DNA of 29,102 nt from Nitrospirota bacterium. GTDB taxonomy: Bacteria > Nitrospirota > Thermodesulfovibrionia > Thermodesulfovibrionales > JdFR-88. Location of the stretch: the NCBI GenBank assembly GCA_021812785.1, contig JAKAMR010000023.1, forward strand, positions 1-29,102, read 5' to 3'. The notes below the pieces were generated by a model. That model saw only the letters and a list, made by a program, of their open reading frames with translations, did not search any database and had not been told where the DNA came from. How positions within the stretch are numbered: the stretch's first letter is position 1; the number at the start of each line of letters is the position of its first letter. Below, one piece after another: positions 22,979-29,102 of this stretch. The translations under genes and the position numbers were made by a program.

Positions 22979-24787
22979 TCAATCAGCCCGGGATGGTCCG
23001 TACGGTATGGTAAAAAAGAAGATCGAGCCTTTTCCGGGCTCCGATTCCACCCAAATCCTGCCGCCATGCTGCTCTACGATCTTTTTGCAAATGGCAAGCC
23101 CTATGCCGGTCCCTTCATAACCGGCCCCGGCGGAGACTCGCTGGAAAAGCCCGAATATCCTCTCATGGTGCTCAGAGGGTATACCTATGCCGTTGTCTTT
23201 CACCGAAAAAAGCCATTCCGTTTCCTTGGGCTGGACATTTATCTCGATGCGGGGCGGCTCATCCCCTTTGAATCTTATGGAGTTTGACAGCAGGTTCTGA
23301 AAGAGCTGGATCATCTGCGTAGGATCGGCAGCTACCCTTGGCAGTTCGCTCCGCGCAATAGTGCAGGCGGCCCGCTCGCAATCCGCTTTAATGCTGTCCA
23401 GGACTACATTTAATATCTCCGTCAAATTGATGGGTCCTTTTACCTGTTCAGATACGTTGGAGCCAAGACGGGCGTATTTCAGAAGGTCTGTTATGAGGGC
23501 TTGCATCCTGGCGGCGGAACTCTGGGCGCCTTCTATCAATTTAAGCGATTCCGGGTCCATCTGCCCGGCATTATGTTTTTTTAACATCTTCAGGTCGGCG
23601 GTCAGGGCGATAATGGGTGACCTGAGGTCGTGGGAGGCCATATACGCGAACTGTTCCAGTTCGCGGTTTGAGCGCTCCAGTTCCGCCGTTCTCCTGCGGA
23701 GTTCCTCGTTCGCCCACTTCAGATCCGTGATGTCGATTGTCACACCATCTATGAAAAACGGTTTGCCGTCCTTGCCGCGCACGGGCCGGCCTCTTTCGAT
23801 GAAATTCCTCGTCGATCCGTCCTTGCGCCTGAGCAGGTATTCCACTTGAAAAGCCCTGTTTTGGGAAACCGCCTCTTCTAACTCACTGATGACCCTCTCC
23901 CTTTCGCTCTCAATTATCAGCGGGGCCAAAAAAGAGACCTTGCCGCCCGTCAGTTCTTCCGGTTCGTACCCGGTGAGCCGGGTCAACATGTCGTTGAAGA
24001 AGACCAGCCTGCCGCCTTCCCTGAGGAGGACACGGTAGACGATGCCGGGCAGATTTGCCGCAAGCGTCCGGTAAGAGTTTTCGCTCTCCTTAAGGGCTTC
24101 TTCGGCGAGCTTGCGCCTGGTAACATCCCGGGTTATACCCAGCAGAGCCATAATTTCATTTTTCTCATTGCGCAGTGGCGCGGCATGTGTTTCCAGCCAT
24201 ATCTCTTTCCCCTTAAAGCCTTTCACCTTGAATTCAAGATTCCCGGACTTACCTGTAAAAACGTCTTCCGTAAGTTTGATGAATGCGTCCCGGTATTCCG
24301 GAACAACAGACGAGTAAATAATTTTACCCTTTATGAGATCCAGGGAATCGGCTTCAAGCATAGCAAGCCCGGCTGGGTTCATTGTGATGAGAGAACCATC
24401 ACGGGCAACGAGTTTTACGCATTCAGGCTCGGTATCGATAACGGTTTGGAGGAATCGCTCGCTCTTCCGCAGAGCCTCCTCCGACGATCGTATTTTGATG
24501 ACCGTATCACGGGAGAGGTTGATCACAATAAAGACAAATAGGGCGCCTCCCATAAATACAAGGCCCGTGATCAGCTCGATCGGAAACACTGATCTTTTCA
24601 CAAGAACAACAAAGGAGCTGATATAGCCGGCCAGGAAAAAAACCATCATGGCTATGATCGTGCGCCACCGGCGGCGCAGTTCGAGAGGGACAGACCCGCC
24701 AATCTTGCCGCCCTTTAAAATGGCGGCAAACATAAGGGCGGCGCCAAACAGGACAAACAATCCGGTTATGAGGGCTAAATCAGTCAT
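22979..24787 (-). CDS. PAS-domain sensor histidine kinase
   Basis: 602 aa, inner membrane. Three N-terminal helices (about 4-24, 44-64, 72-92), PAS 1 (about 108-225, ending GITRDVTRRK), PAS 2 (about 237-357, ending DGVTIDITDLK), a short coiled coil, HisKA with phospho-acceptor H386 in FAYMASHDLRSPI, and HATPase with N box LFQNLLSNSIRF, G1 DNGIGI (531-536), F box IFGLFQR, and G2 GTGIGLAIC. The membrane part has no periplasmic domain of size, so the PAS domains probably sense the signal in the cytoplasm. A Shine-Dalgarno (AGGGTGA) supports the start. No response regulator is adjacent: an orphan kinase. Convergent with the barrel gene. Confidence 0.94.
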   Translation of the reverse strand: MTDLALITGLFVLFGAALMFAAILKGGKIGGSVPLELRRRWRTIIAMMVFFLAGYISSFVVLVKRSVFPIELITGLVFMGGALFVFIVINLSRDTVIKIRSSEEALRKSERFLQTVIDTEPECVKLVARDGSLITMNPAGLAMLEADSLDLIKGKIIYSSVVPEYRDAFIKLTEDVFTGKSGNLEFKVKGFKGKEIWLETHAAPLRNEKNEIMALLGITRDVTRRKLAEEALKESENSYRTLAANLPGIVYRVLLREGGRLVFFNDMLTRLTGYEPEELTGGKVSFLAPLIIESERERVISELEEAVSQNRAFQVEYLLRRKDGSTRNFIERGRPVRGKDGKPFFIDGVTIDITDLKWANEELRRRTAELERSNRELEQFAYMASHDLRSPIIALTADLKMLKKHNAGQMDPESLKLIEGAQSSAARMQALITDLLKYARLGSNVSEQVKGPINLTEILNVVLDSIKADCERAACTIARSELPRVAADPTQMIQLFQNLLSNSIRFKGDEPPRIEINVQPKETEWLFSVKDNGIGIPSEHHERIFGLFQRVSAGAGYEGTGIGLAICKKIVEQHGGRIWVESEPGKGSIFFFTIPYGPSRAD

Positions 24788-25094
24788 TTGTCAATCACCC
24801 TGTGAGGGCATTATGGGGGCGTAGCAGGCCTGAAAGCAAAAGGCGGGAAACGGGTCAGGATGAGAGATTTTTACGCAGCTCATCTTTAAGCACCTCTATT
24901 TTTAATTTAACATTTATTTGAAAGGGAAAAACACAGCCGCGAAGATTCCGCCTCAGTAGCCAACCAGGCTCCACAGGGACACACAGAACAACTTCATCCG
25001 AAAATTTCGCACAAAAAAGGCGGGTTTAGACCGTTAAACTGTTACAAGGCCAAGCGTGCGGCCAGCAGCAAATTTTTTTTAAAAAAACCGGCCC
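24788..25094. other. Intergenic region; right part is the partner of the 20655-20806 remnant
   Basis: 24788-24995 shows only the Shine-Dalgarno for the kinase gene. From 24996 the sequence matches 20655 onwards, including a minus-strand hairpin (GTTTA/TAAAC) followed by CCGCCTTTTTT, which may terminate the binding-protein gene. Confidence 0.5.
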
Positions 25095-25155
25095 TCACTC
25101 GAGATACGGGACAAGCAGCAGCCCTCCTTCCGGCTGGTCCGCGTTAAGACCGCGC
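24996..25155 (-). repeat. Intact partner of the duplicated 3' segment
   Basis: Covers the last 20 codons of the binding-protein gene and about 100 bp after it. Similar along its length to 20655-20806. Confidence 0.7.
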
Positions 25156-26132
25156 TTTAATTTTAGCCTGGAACCCTTCCCCAAGTCCTGTTCAAAGATA
25201 TCGCCATAATCGCCTACCGCGGAAAGCACGCGGCGCTGCCAGCCCTCGGAAAGCCCCAACTGCTGCGCGGCTGCGGGCATCGCCCCCGCCCCTCCCGCAT
25301 ACCATTTGGTCTGCTGTCTGTCCCCGCTGACAAGGGTAATGATCGTCCAGGCCACGATGGAGGACCACCGGGCGTCACCGGTACCCGTTGCGGCCAGCAC
25401 CGGAAATACCGAAAGAGGCTCGGGCAATATCCGGCCGGTCAGGAAAGACCCGCCGCCAAGCCCTGCGGCAAGCGCAGTGGTCTCGCTTGCCAGCGCGCGG
25501 CAGCGCCCCGCATTATAGGCATCGTCCATCTCCCCATCTTCCGAAAACGGCATGTGGAGCCAGCTTTTTTGACGGGCGCCAAAGTAAGCGCTAAGGCCCC
25601 TCTCCGCCCCGCTGCCGCTTAAAAAACAAATGCTCTTTCCAGCCAGGCCCATGACATGCCGCTCAACCGCGCCCACAGGCACCATTACGGAATCGGATTC
25701 CACAAATACAACGGGACCAGGAACAATGCTTCCAGCCAGCCGCTGCTCACTGATCTCAGAGCCGGTAAGAAAATAGACGTCGTCCCGCTGCCTGCGCACC
25801 GCGTTAAACTGCATGGGCGTTTCGTATCCATGGTATTCAATGCGGCCACCCGGCCCAAGGACAGCCGCGGCGATAGCCCGGCATACGTCTACTTCAAGTC
25901 CGCTCCATCGCCCGTTCCCATCCATTTCCGCAAGCCCCGGCCTGGGCACGCTGCCGCAGCGGACTACGCCCCTGGCCTTCACTCTCCGGACTACGGGAGA
26001 TTTAATTTGATGGGTAATGTGCCGGGCAATATGAGGCCCCTGGCTTGGGGCAGCCTGCGCCTTTTGTGCAAAAGCAGCGCCCTTCCCGGCCCCAAAAAAG
26101 GCCGCGCTGAAGACGGCAAACCCCAGGACCAA
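25095..26132 (-). CDS. Amino-acid ABC transporter substrate-binding protein, AapJ-like (N-terminus possibly frameshifted)
   Basis: 345 aa from TTG at 26132. It follows the periplasmic general amino-acid-binding (AapJ/BztA) pattern: VKARGVVRCGSVPRPGLAEMDGNGRWSGLEVDVCRAIAAAVLG, TSRD-like region replaced by LTGSEISEQR, ESDSVMVP, ICFLSGSGAERGLSAYF, CRALASETTALAAGL, and the C-terminal WYAGGAGAMPAAAQQLGL ... VGDYGDIFEQDLG. No permease or ATPase gene is adjacent, so it is an orphan. The TTG start gives a signal peptide without positive charges, while the frame upstream encodes KKLKVLVLGF and an ATG at 26167 lies one base out of frame across an A5 run. The start is therefore doubtful. A decayed 3' copy lies at 20655. 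Confidence 0.82.
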   Translation of the reverse strand: MVLGFAVFSAAFFGAGKGAAFAQKAQAAPSQGPHIARHITHQIKSPVVRRVKARGVVRCGSVPRPGLAEMDGNGRWSGLEVDVCRAIAAAVLGPGGRIEYHGYETPMQFNAVRRQRDDVYFLTGSEISEQRLAGSIVPGPVVFVESDSVMVPVGAVERHVMGLAGKSICFLSGSGAERGLSAYFGARQKSWLHMPFSEDGEMDDAYNAGRCRALASETTALAAGLGGGSFLTGRILPEPLSVFPVLAATGTGDARWSSIVAWTIITLVSGDRQQTKWYAGGAGAMPAAAQQLGLSEGWQRRVLSAVGDYGDIFEQDLGKGSRLKLKRGLNADQPEGGLLLVPYLE

Positions 26133-26195
26133 TACTTTTAATTTCTTTATTTTGTCTTTTTCCCCATATCTTTCAAAAAGCTAAAAACAAAAAAT

Positions 26196-28307
26196 TCAGT
26201 TGGCCCTGGGATAAGTGCCGGGCAGCGGGTTGAAGCCCGCAGGTATCTTATTGACTATTCCCAGCCGGACGTCCTCCGGCTCGATGCCTATGGCCTTGCA
26301 GCCGTTGCCCCCGTAGTGAGGAAGCGAATCCAGGATCTTTTCAGGCACCATTGCAAAGAACGGGGGCAGCGCCGGGATGACGCCCTCCAGGCGCAAAGGA
26401 TCGAAACCCGACAGCAAGCTTCCGGTTATTGTGGAGTCGATGTCCCGCGGGCCAAGATACTTCTGCCTGAAACCCGGCGGGCCAAACCTGTTGAAGGCCG
26501 GAGAGTCACCTTTTTTCAGGACCTGCGCCTCATCTGGCAGGCGGGCAAGAGGGGGGCGGCCAAAGATGTAATTGATCGTCTCTATTATCGCGTTATGGTC
26601 CCCTTCCACGTGAGAGACGGCGTGGGTCCTTGCATAGGGAGATATCAGGATAAGCGGCACGCGGACACCGCGGGCCAGGGGCTGGCCATCCGGACCGTAG
26701 GAGAGGATGCGCGGCGGCACGTGGTCATAAAGACCGTCCGACTCGTCATATGTAATTATGATCGCGCAGTGATACCATATTTTGGGATCAGATGCTATCG
26801 CATTGATAACACGCGCCATCATCGCCTCGCTTATCTGCCTGTCAGAGTACGCCGGATGGTCGTCGTCTCCCATCTTCGAGGCGTCTATGGCGGCAACCTC
26901 AGCGGGCGGGGTAGTGGAATTCGTTATCACAGGCTTCAGTTTCATCTGGTTCATGAAACCGCCCCTGATGTAAAATACTCCGCCCCTGGGCAGGCAATTT
27001 TTGGCAAGGTCGCGGAAAAAATCGGTCAGGCCCCGGAAGTTATGGCGAAGCGGCGGCGTATCGGCCAGATAGCCAAAATACTGCGCCCCGTTGTGGTGGC
27101 TTACGTATGAAGAATGAGAGGCCGCTCCGCCGGTATCGGTAGACTCAAGATCGTATCCCTCCTGGTACCATCTCCAATGGACGGGAGAAAGCCTCTCGCC
27201 CTGTATATACGGTATGTCATGCCGGATGTCCGGCAGGTCAAAAGAGGGGTTTAAGTTTTGGGCCATGACGGATGCGATCTTGCGGCCCTGGAACGTCAGG
27301 GGCAGGGTGGCGAAGGTCAGGTTGGAATCTATGTTGCCATCGTTGTAATTCTCTTTCGCCCCCGCAGGCTGCCTGTTTGCCTCTGTAGGGTCAAACTGTG
27401 AGCCGTAAAAAGGCTGAGCGTCCGTTACGGCCGGCAGTCCCCTTGTGACGCCCGCATGGCCGTTTCCTTTAACGGCCGTTCCGTTTGCGCCGTGCCTTAC
27501 CCACTGGGTCTCCCCTGCCTGTCCGGCTATCATGGCGATGGCGTTCGGGGCGGAGGGAGTGTCCTCGGTGGCGAAGATATTGTCAAAGATGGTAAAGCGG
27601 CTGGCCCAGTTCCATGAAAAAGGGATGGTGTCGCAGTCTATGTGGGCCATCACAAGGCGGGCATACTGGGTGCCCTTGGCCTCATTGGCAGCCCCGCCCT
27701 GCCGGGCAAACCTTTGGTATTCCTCATAGGCGAACTTGTCCATGCGGGGTTTGCCGTTTACTACATCCAGCTTTACCGCAAGCCCCCTGTGAGAGTGGTC
27801 CACGCTGTCGGTTACGCTTGAGTTCTGTGCAGGCCCGATCCGGAACGGCTGGACAGTGACCGTCTTACCGCTGAGAAGATCGGTATAGGTCTGGGTGAAG
27901 CCGGACGTGTCCACGGCGGGACGCTGGTGCAGTCCATCGGAATAGATGCCGTTTACGCCGGGAAAGGTGCCGAATTCGTTGTCGAACGAATGGTTCTCGT
28001 TGTAGATAACGAACACATATTTTATCTTTTTGCGCAGCTGCCGGACCATGGCCTGCCGGGACATATGGCTTTCCCTGGCCTCTTTTGCCGGGTCAACAAA
28101 GAACCGCTTCACGTCCGGGGCCGCGTCAAAAGCGGGCTGCGCCGTGACAATAGATGTATTACCGGCCAATGATGTATTCCCGGAGGGCTCGTCCTGCCCT
28201 TTTAGGTTTTTGTCTTTCGCTAACGCCAGCGGCACGGCAAAGGCAAGCAGCACAGAGGCGGCAACCAGCAAGGAAAGCAGACTTTTTGTTTTTTTGATTT
28301 TTTCCAT
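26196..28307 (-). CDS. Secreted phosphoesterase family protein (phospholipase C/acid phosphatase-like)
   Basis: 703 aa. Signal peptide, residues 1-30 (LALA|KD). The catalytic domain has IYNENHSFDNEFGTFPGVNG (E104, N105, H106: the metal/nucleophile region of PF04185), VDHSHRG, IFDNIFATEDTPSAPN, IIITYDESDGLYDHVPP and SHVEGDHNAIIETINYIFG. This group contains bacterial phospholipases C and AcpA-type phosphatases; the substrate cannot be fixed from sequence. The protein ends with about 60 residues of unassigned sequence. Purine-rich start with GGGG just upstream of the ATG. It is divergent from gspG and could be exported by that machinery, which is inference. Confidence 0.88.
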   Translation of the reverse strand: MEKIKKTKSLLSLLVAASVLLAFAVPLALAKDKNLKGQDEPSGNTSLAGNTSIVTAQPAFDAAPDVKRFFVDPAKEARESHMSRQAMVRQLRKKIKYVFVIYNENHSFDNEFGTFPGVNGIYSDGLHQRPAVDTSGFTQTYTDLLSGKTVTVQPFRIGPAQNSSVTDSVDHSHRGLAVKLDVVNGKPRMDKFAYEEYQRFARQGGAANEAKGTQYARLVMAHIDCDTIPFSWNWASRFTIFDNIFATEDTPSAPNAIAMIAGQAGETQWVRHGANGTAVKGNGHAGVTRGLPAVTDAQPFYGSQFDPTEANRQPAGAKENYNDGNIDSNLTFATLPLTFQGRKIASVMAQNLNPSFDLPDIRHDIPYIQGERLSPVHWRWYQEGYDLESTDTGGAASHSSYVSHHNGAQYFGYLADTPPLRHNFRGLTDFFRDLAKNCLPRGGVFYIRGGFMNQMKLKPVITNSTTPPAEVAAIDASKMGDDDHPAYSDRQISEAMMARVINAIASDPKIWYHCAIIITYDESDGLYDHVPPRILSYGPDGQPLARGVRVPLILISPYARTHAVSHVEGDHNAIIETINYIFGRPPLARLPDEAQVLKKGDSPAFNRFGPPGFRQKYLGPRDIDSTITGSLLSGFDPLRLEGVIPALPPFFAMVPEKILDSLPHYGGNGCKAIGIEPEDVRLGIVNKIPAGFNPLPGTYPRAN

Positions 28308-28641
28308 TTTTCCCCGTTTCAGATTTTCCGGTTTCCCTTTTTCCCTGTTTTATTGCCCCTTCCTTTTGCGGGCTTCGGTGATGAAGGAATTTTATTGGAT
28401 TTCTTATTTTATTGCATCCCGCCTGCTGTATGTTCGAGCTTATAAAATAAATTTTATTAAAATAAAACCGGCGTTACATATATATGAACTGCCGGTTAAA
28501 TCTTTATTAAGCTTTTTTTGTTTTTCCTTTTTCTTTTTCTTTTCCTTTTCCTTTTACCGAAAGACCTCGGGCTTTTGCCAAACAAGATGCGCTGTGACCT
28601 TGTGCACTTGGCATATCCGGACGGAAATAGTAAAATAAGGG
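28308..28641. other. Divergent intergenic region between phosphoesterase and gspG
   Basis: Contains an AT-rich segment (28400-28470), an inverted repeat, and a plus-strand pyrimidine tract of TTTTCC-like units (about 28508-28555). No gene was seen. Promoters for both flanking genes should lie here, but none is clear. Confidence 0.5.
28466..28497. repeat. Inverted repeat AACCGGC ... GCCGGTT
   Basis: Arms at 28466-28472 and 28491-28497 are separated by 18 AT-rich bases. Could be an operator or an RNA hairpin in the phosphoesterase/gspG divergent region. There is no T run, so it is not a terminator. Confidence 0.45.
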
Positions 28642-29076
28642 ATGCTTAAAGACAGGAAAGGTTTCACACTCCTGGAGATACTGGTCGTAGTCTTCATCCT
28701 GGGGATACTGGCCGCCATAGTCGCGCCCAAAATAATGGGCAGGACGGACGAGGCAAAGGTCACTGAGGCAAAGGTTCAGATCAAGGACTTCGAAACTGCC
28801 CTCAAACTCTACAAGCTGGACAACGGGTCTTACCCCACCACGGAGCAGGGTCTTCAGGCCCTCATAGACCCGCCCACGGACGGTCCGCAGCCCAAGAACT
28901 ACAGGAAGGGCGGATACCTGGAGCAGAAGAAAGTCCCCATCGATCCCTGGGGCAACCCCTTTGTGTACATCTGCCCCGGTACCCACGGCGATTTTGACCT
29001 GAGTTCCCTCGGCGCGGATGGAAAAGAAGGCGGTGAGGGCTATGACGCGGATATCAACAACTGGGAAATGCAGTAA
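28642..29076 (+). CDS. gspG: Type II secretion major pseudopilin
   Basis: 144 aa. A short basic leader ends in the prepilin peptidase site [27 protein letters not shown] (cleavage after G7, mature Glu5 present), then the GspG-type body: [39 protein letters not shown], and the calcium-site region [17 protein letters not shown] with DINNW. Forms the T2SS pseudopilus in the inner membrane and periplasm. The Shine-Dalgarno (AAGGG) abuts the ATG, closer than usual. The next pseudopilin gene overlaps its 3' end by 35 bp. Confidence 0.95.
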   Translation: MLKDRKGFTLLEILVVVFILGILAAIVAPKIMGRTDEAKVTEAKVQIKDFETALKLYKLDNGSYPTTEQGLQALIDPPTDGPQPKNYRKGGYLEQKKVPIDPWGNPFVYICPGTHGDFDLSSLGADGKEGGEGYDADINNWEMQ

Positions 29077-29102
29077 AGGCTTCACGTTCCTGGAACTTGT
29101 AG
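29042..29102 (+). CDS. Pseudopilin, GspH-like (3' end outside window)
   Basis: Begins ATG at 29042, inside gspG in the +1 frame, with GGTGAGG just upstream. The 20 visible codons read [20 protein letters not shown], a prepilin leader with cleavage site KG|FTFLELV and Glu5. In T2SS operons gspH follows gspG, so GspH (or a related minor pseudopilin) is likely, but only the leader is seen. Confidence 0.75.
   Translation, partial: MTRISTTGKCSKGFTFLELV

Noticed and set aside
28615..28636. Sigma-70-like pair TTGGCA-N17-TAAAAT before gspG
   Set aside because: The -10 would end only 5 nt before the gspG ATG, so transcription would start inside the coding sequence.
28507..29085. Long minus-strand ORF opposite gspG with a lysine-rich end
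   Set aside because: It is the mirror of gspG plus a pyrimidine tract; gspG has clear family motifs and this frame has none.

Overview
The window reads as a chromosomal segment of a Gram-negative bacterium: it has lipoprotein and outer-membrane barrel signals, a type II secretion pseudopilin, an FtrD-like protein and sigma-54 regulation. The backbone is moderately GC-rich. Gene content and style suggest a Nitrospirota or Desulfobacterota-type lineage, but that is inference from gene families, not a taxonomic assignment. I see no insertion sequence, integrase or CRISPR array.

Layout. (1) Positions 1-2645: the 3' part of a sigma-54-dependent activator, a small exported lysine-rich protein behind a sigma-54-like promoter and followed by a clear terminator, an unrecognised exported protein, and a small membrane protein. 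(2) Positions 2674-11003, minus strand: a metabolic block read hisC, hisB, a zinc-lobe dehydrogenase, a YrfG-like HAD nucleotidase, an acetolactate-synthase-like ThDP enzyme and nadB, preceded by a GT4 glycosyltransferase. hisC/hisB and the HAD/ThDP pair overlap by ATGA. (3) Positions 11249-16303, plus strand: a housekeeping run of TPR protein, ispE, tRNA-Gln(UUG), prs, rplY (L25/Ctc) and pth. (4) Positions 16304-17724: a REC/HD-GYP-like response regulator, with a coupled leader ORF, bracketed by a 15-bp direct repeat copied from the 3' end of pth. (5) Positions 17969-20491: a more AT-rich accessory island holding a PD-(D/E)XK-like protein, a GIY-YIG-like protein, a small three-helix membrane protein and a Cys/His protein resembling the MuF C-terminus. 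(6) Positions 20655-26132: a decayed 3' copy of an amino-acid-binding protein gene, an Fe-S (DUF2318) protein with a leaderless-type promoter, a small exported protein, an outer-membrane barrel with a Cys cluster, a PAS histidine kinase, and the intact amino-acid-binding protein gene. (7) Positions 26196-29102: a large secreted phosphoesterase, divergent from gspG and the first codons of a second pseudopilin gene that runs off the right edge.

How the genes work together. Block 2 supplies histidine, NAD (L-aspartate oxidase) and nucleotide or keto-acid chemistry. Block 3 joins isoprenoid synthesis, PRPP supply and translation (L25, peptidyl-tRNA hydrolase, tRNA-Gln). Block 4 and the histidine kinase are signalling. 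The secreted phosphoesterase next to pseudopilins suggests a secretion locus and a possible substrate.

Most interesting points: the two-nuclease pair in the AT-rich island as a possible uncharacterised defence module; the pth-end direct repeat around the regulator; the decayed duplicate of the binding-protein gene with a conserved, apparently compensated hairpin; two genes whose 5' ends look one A short in homopolymer runs; and a 26-bp repeat found at two distant loci.
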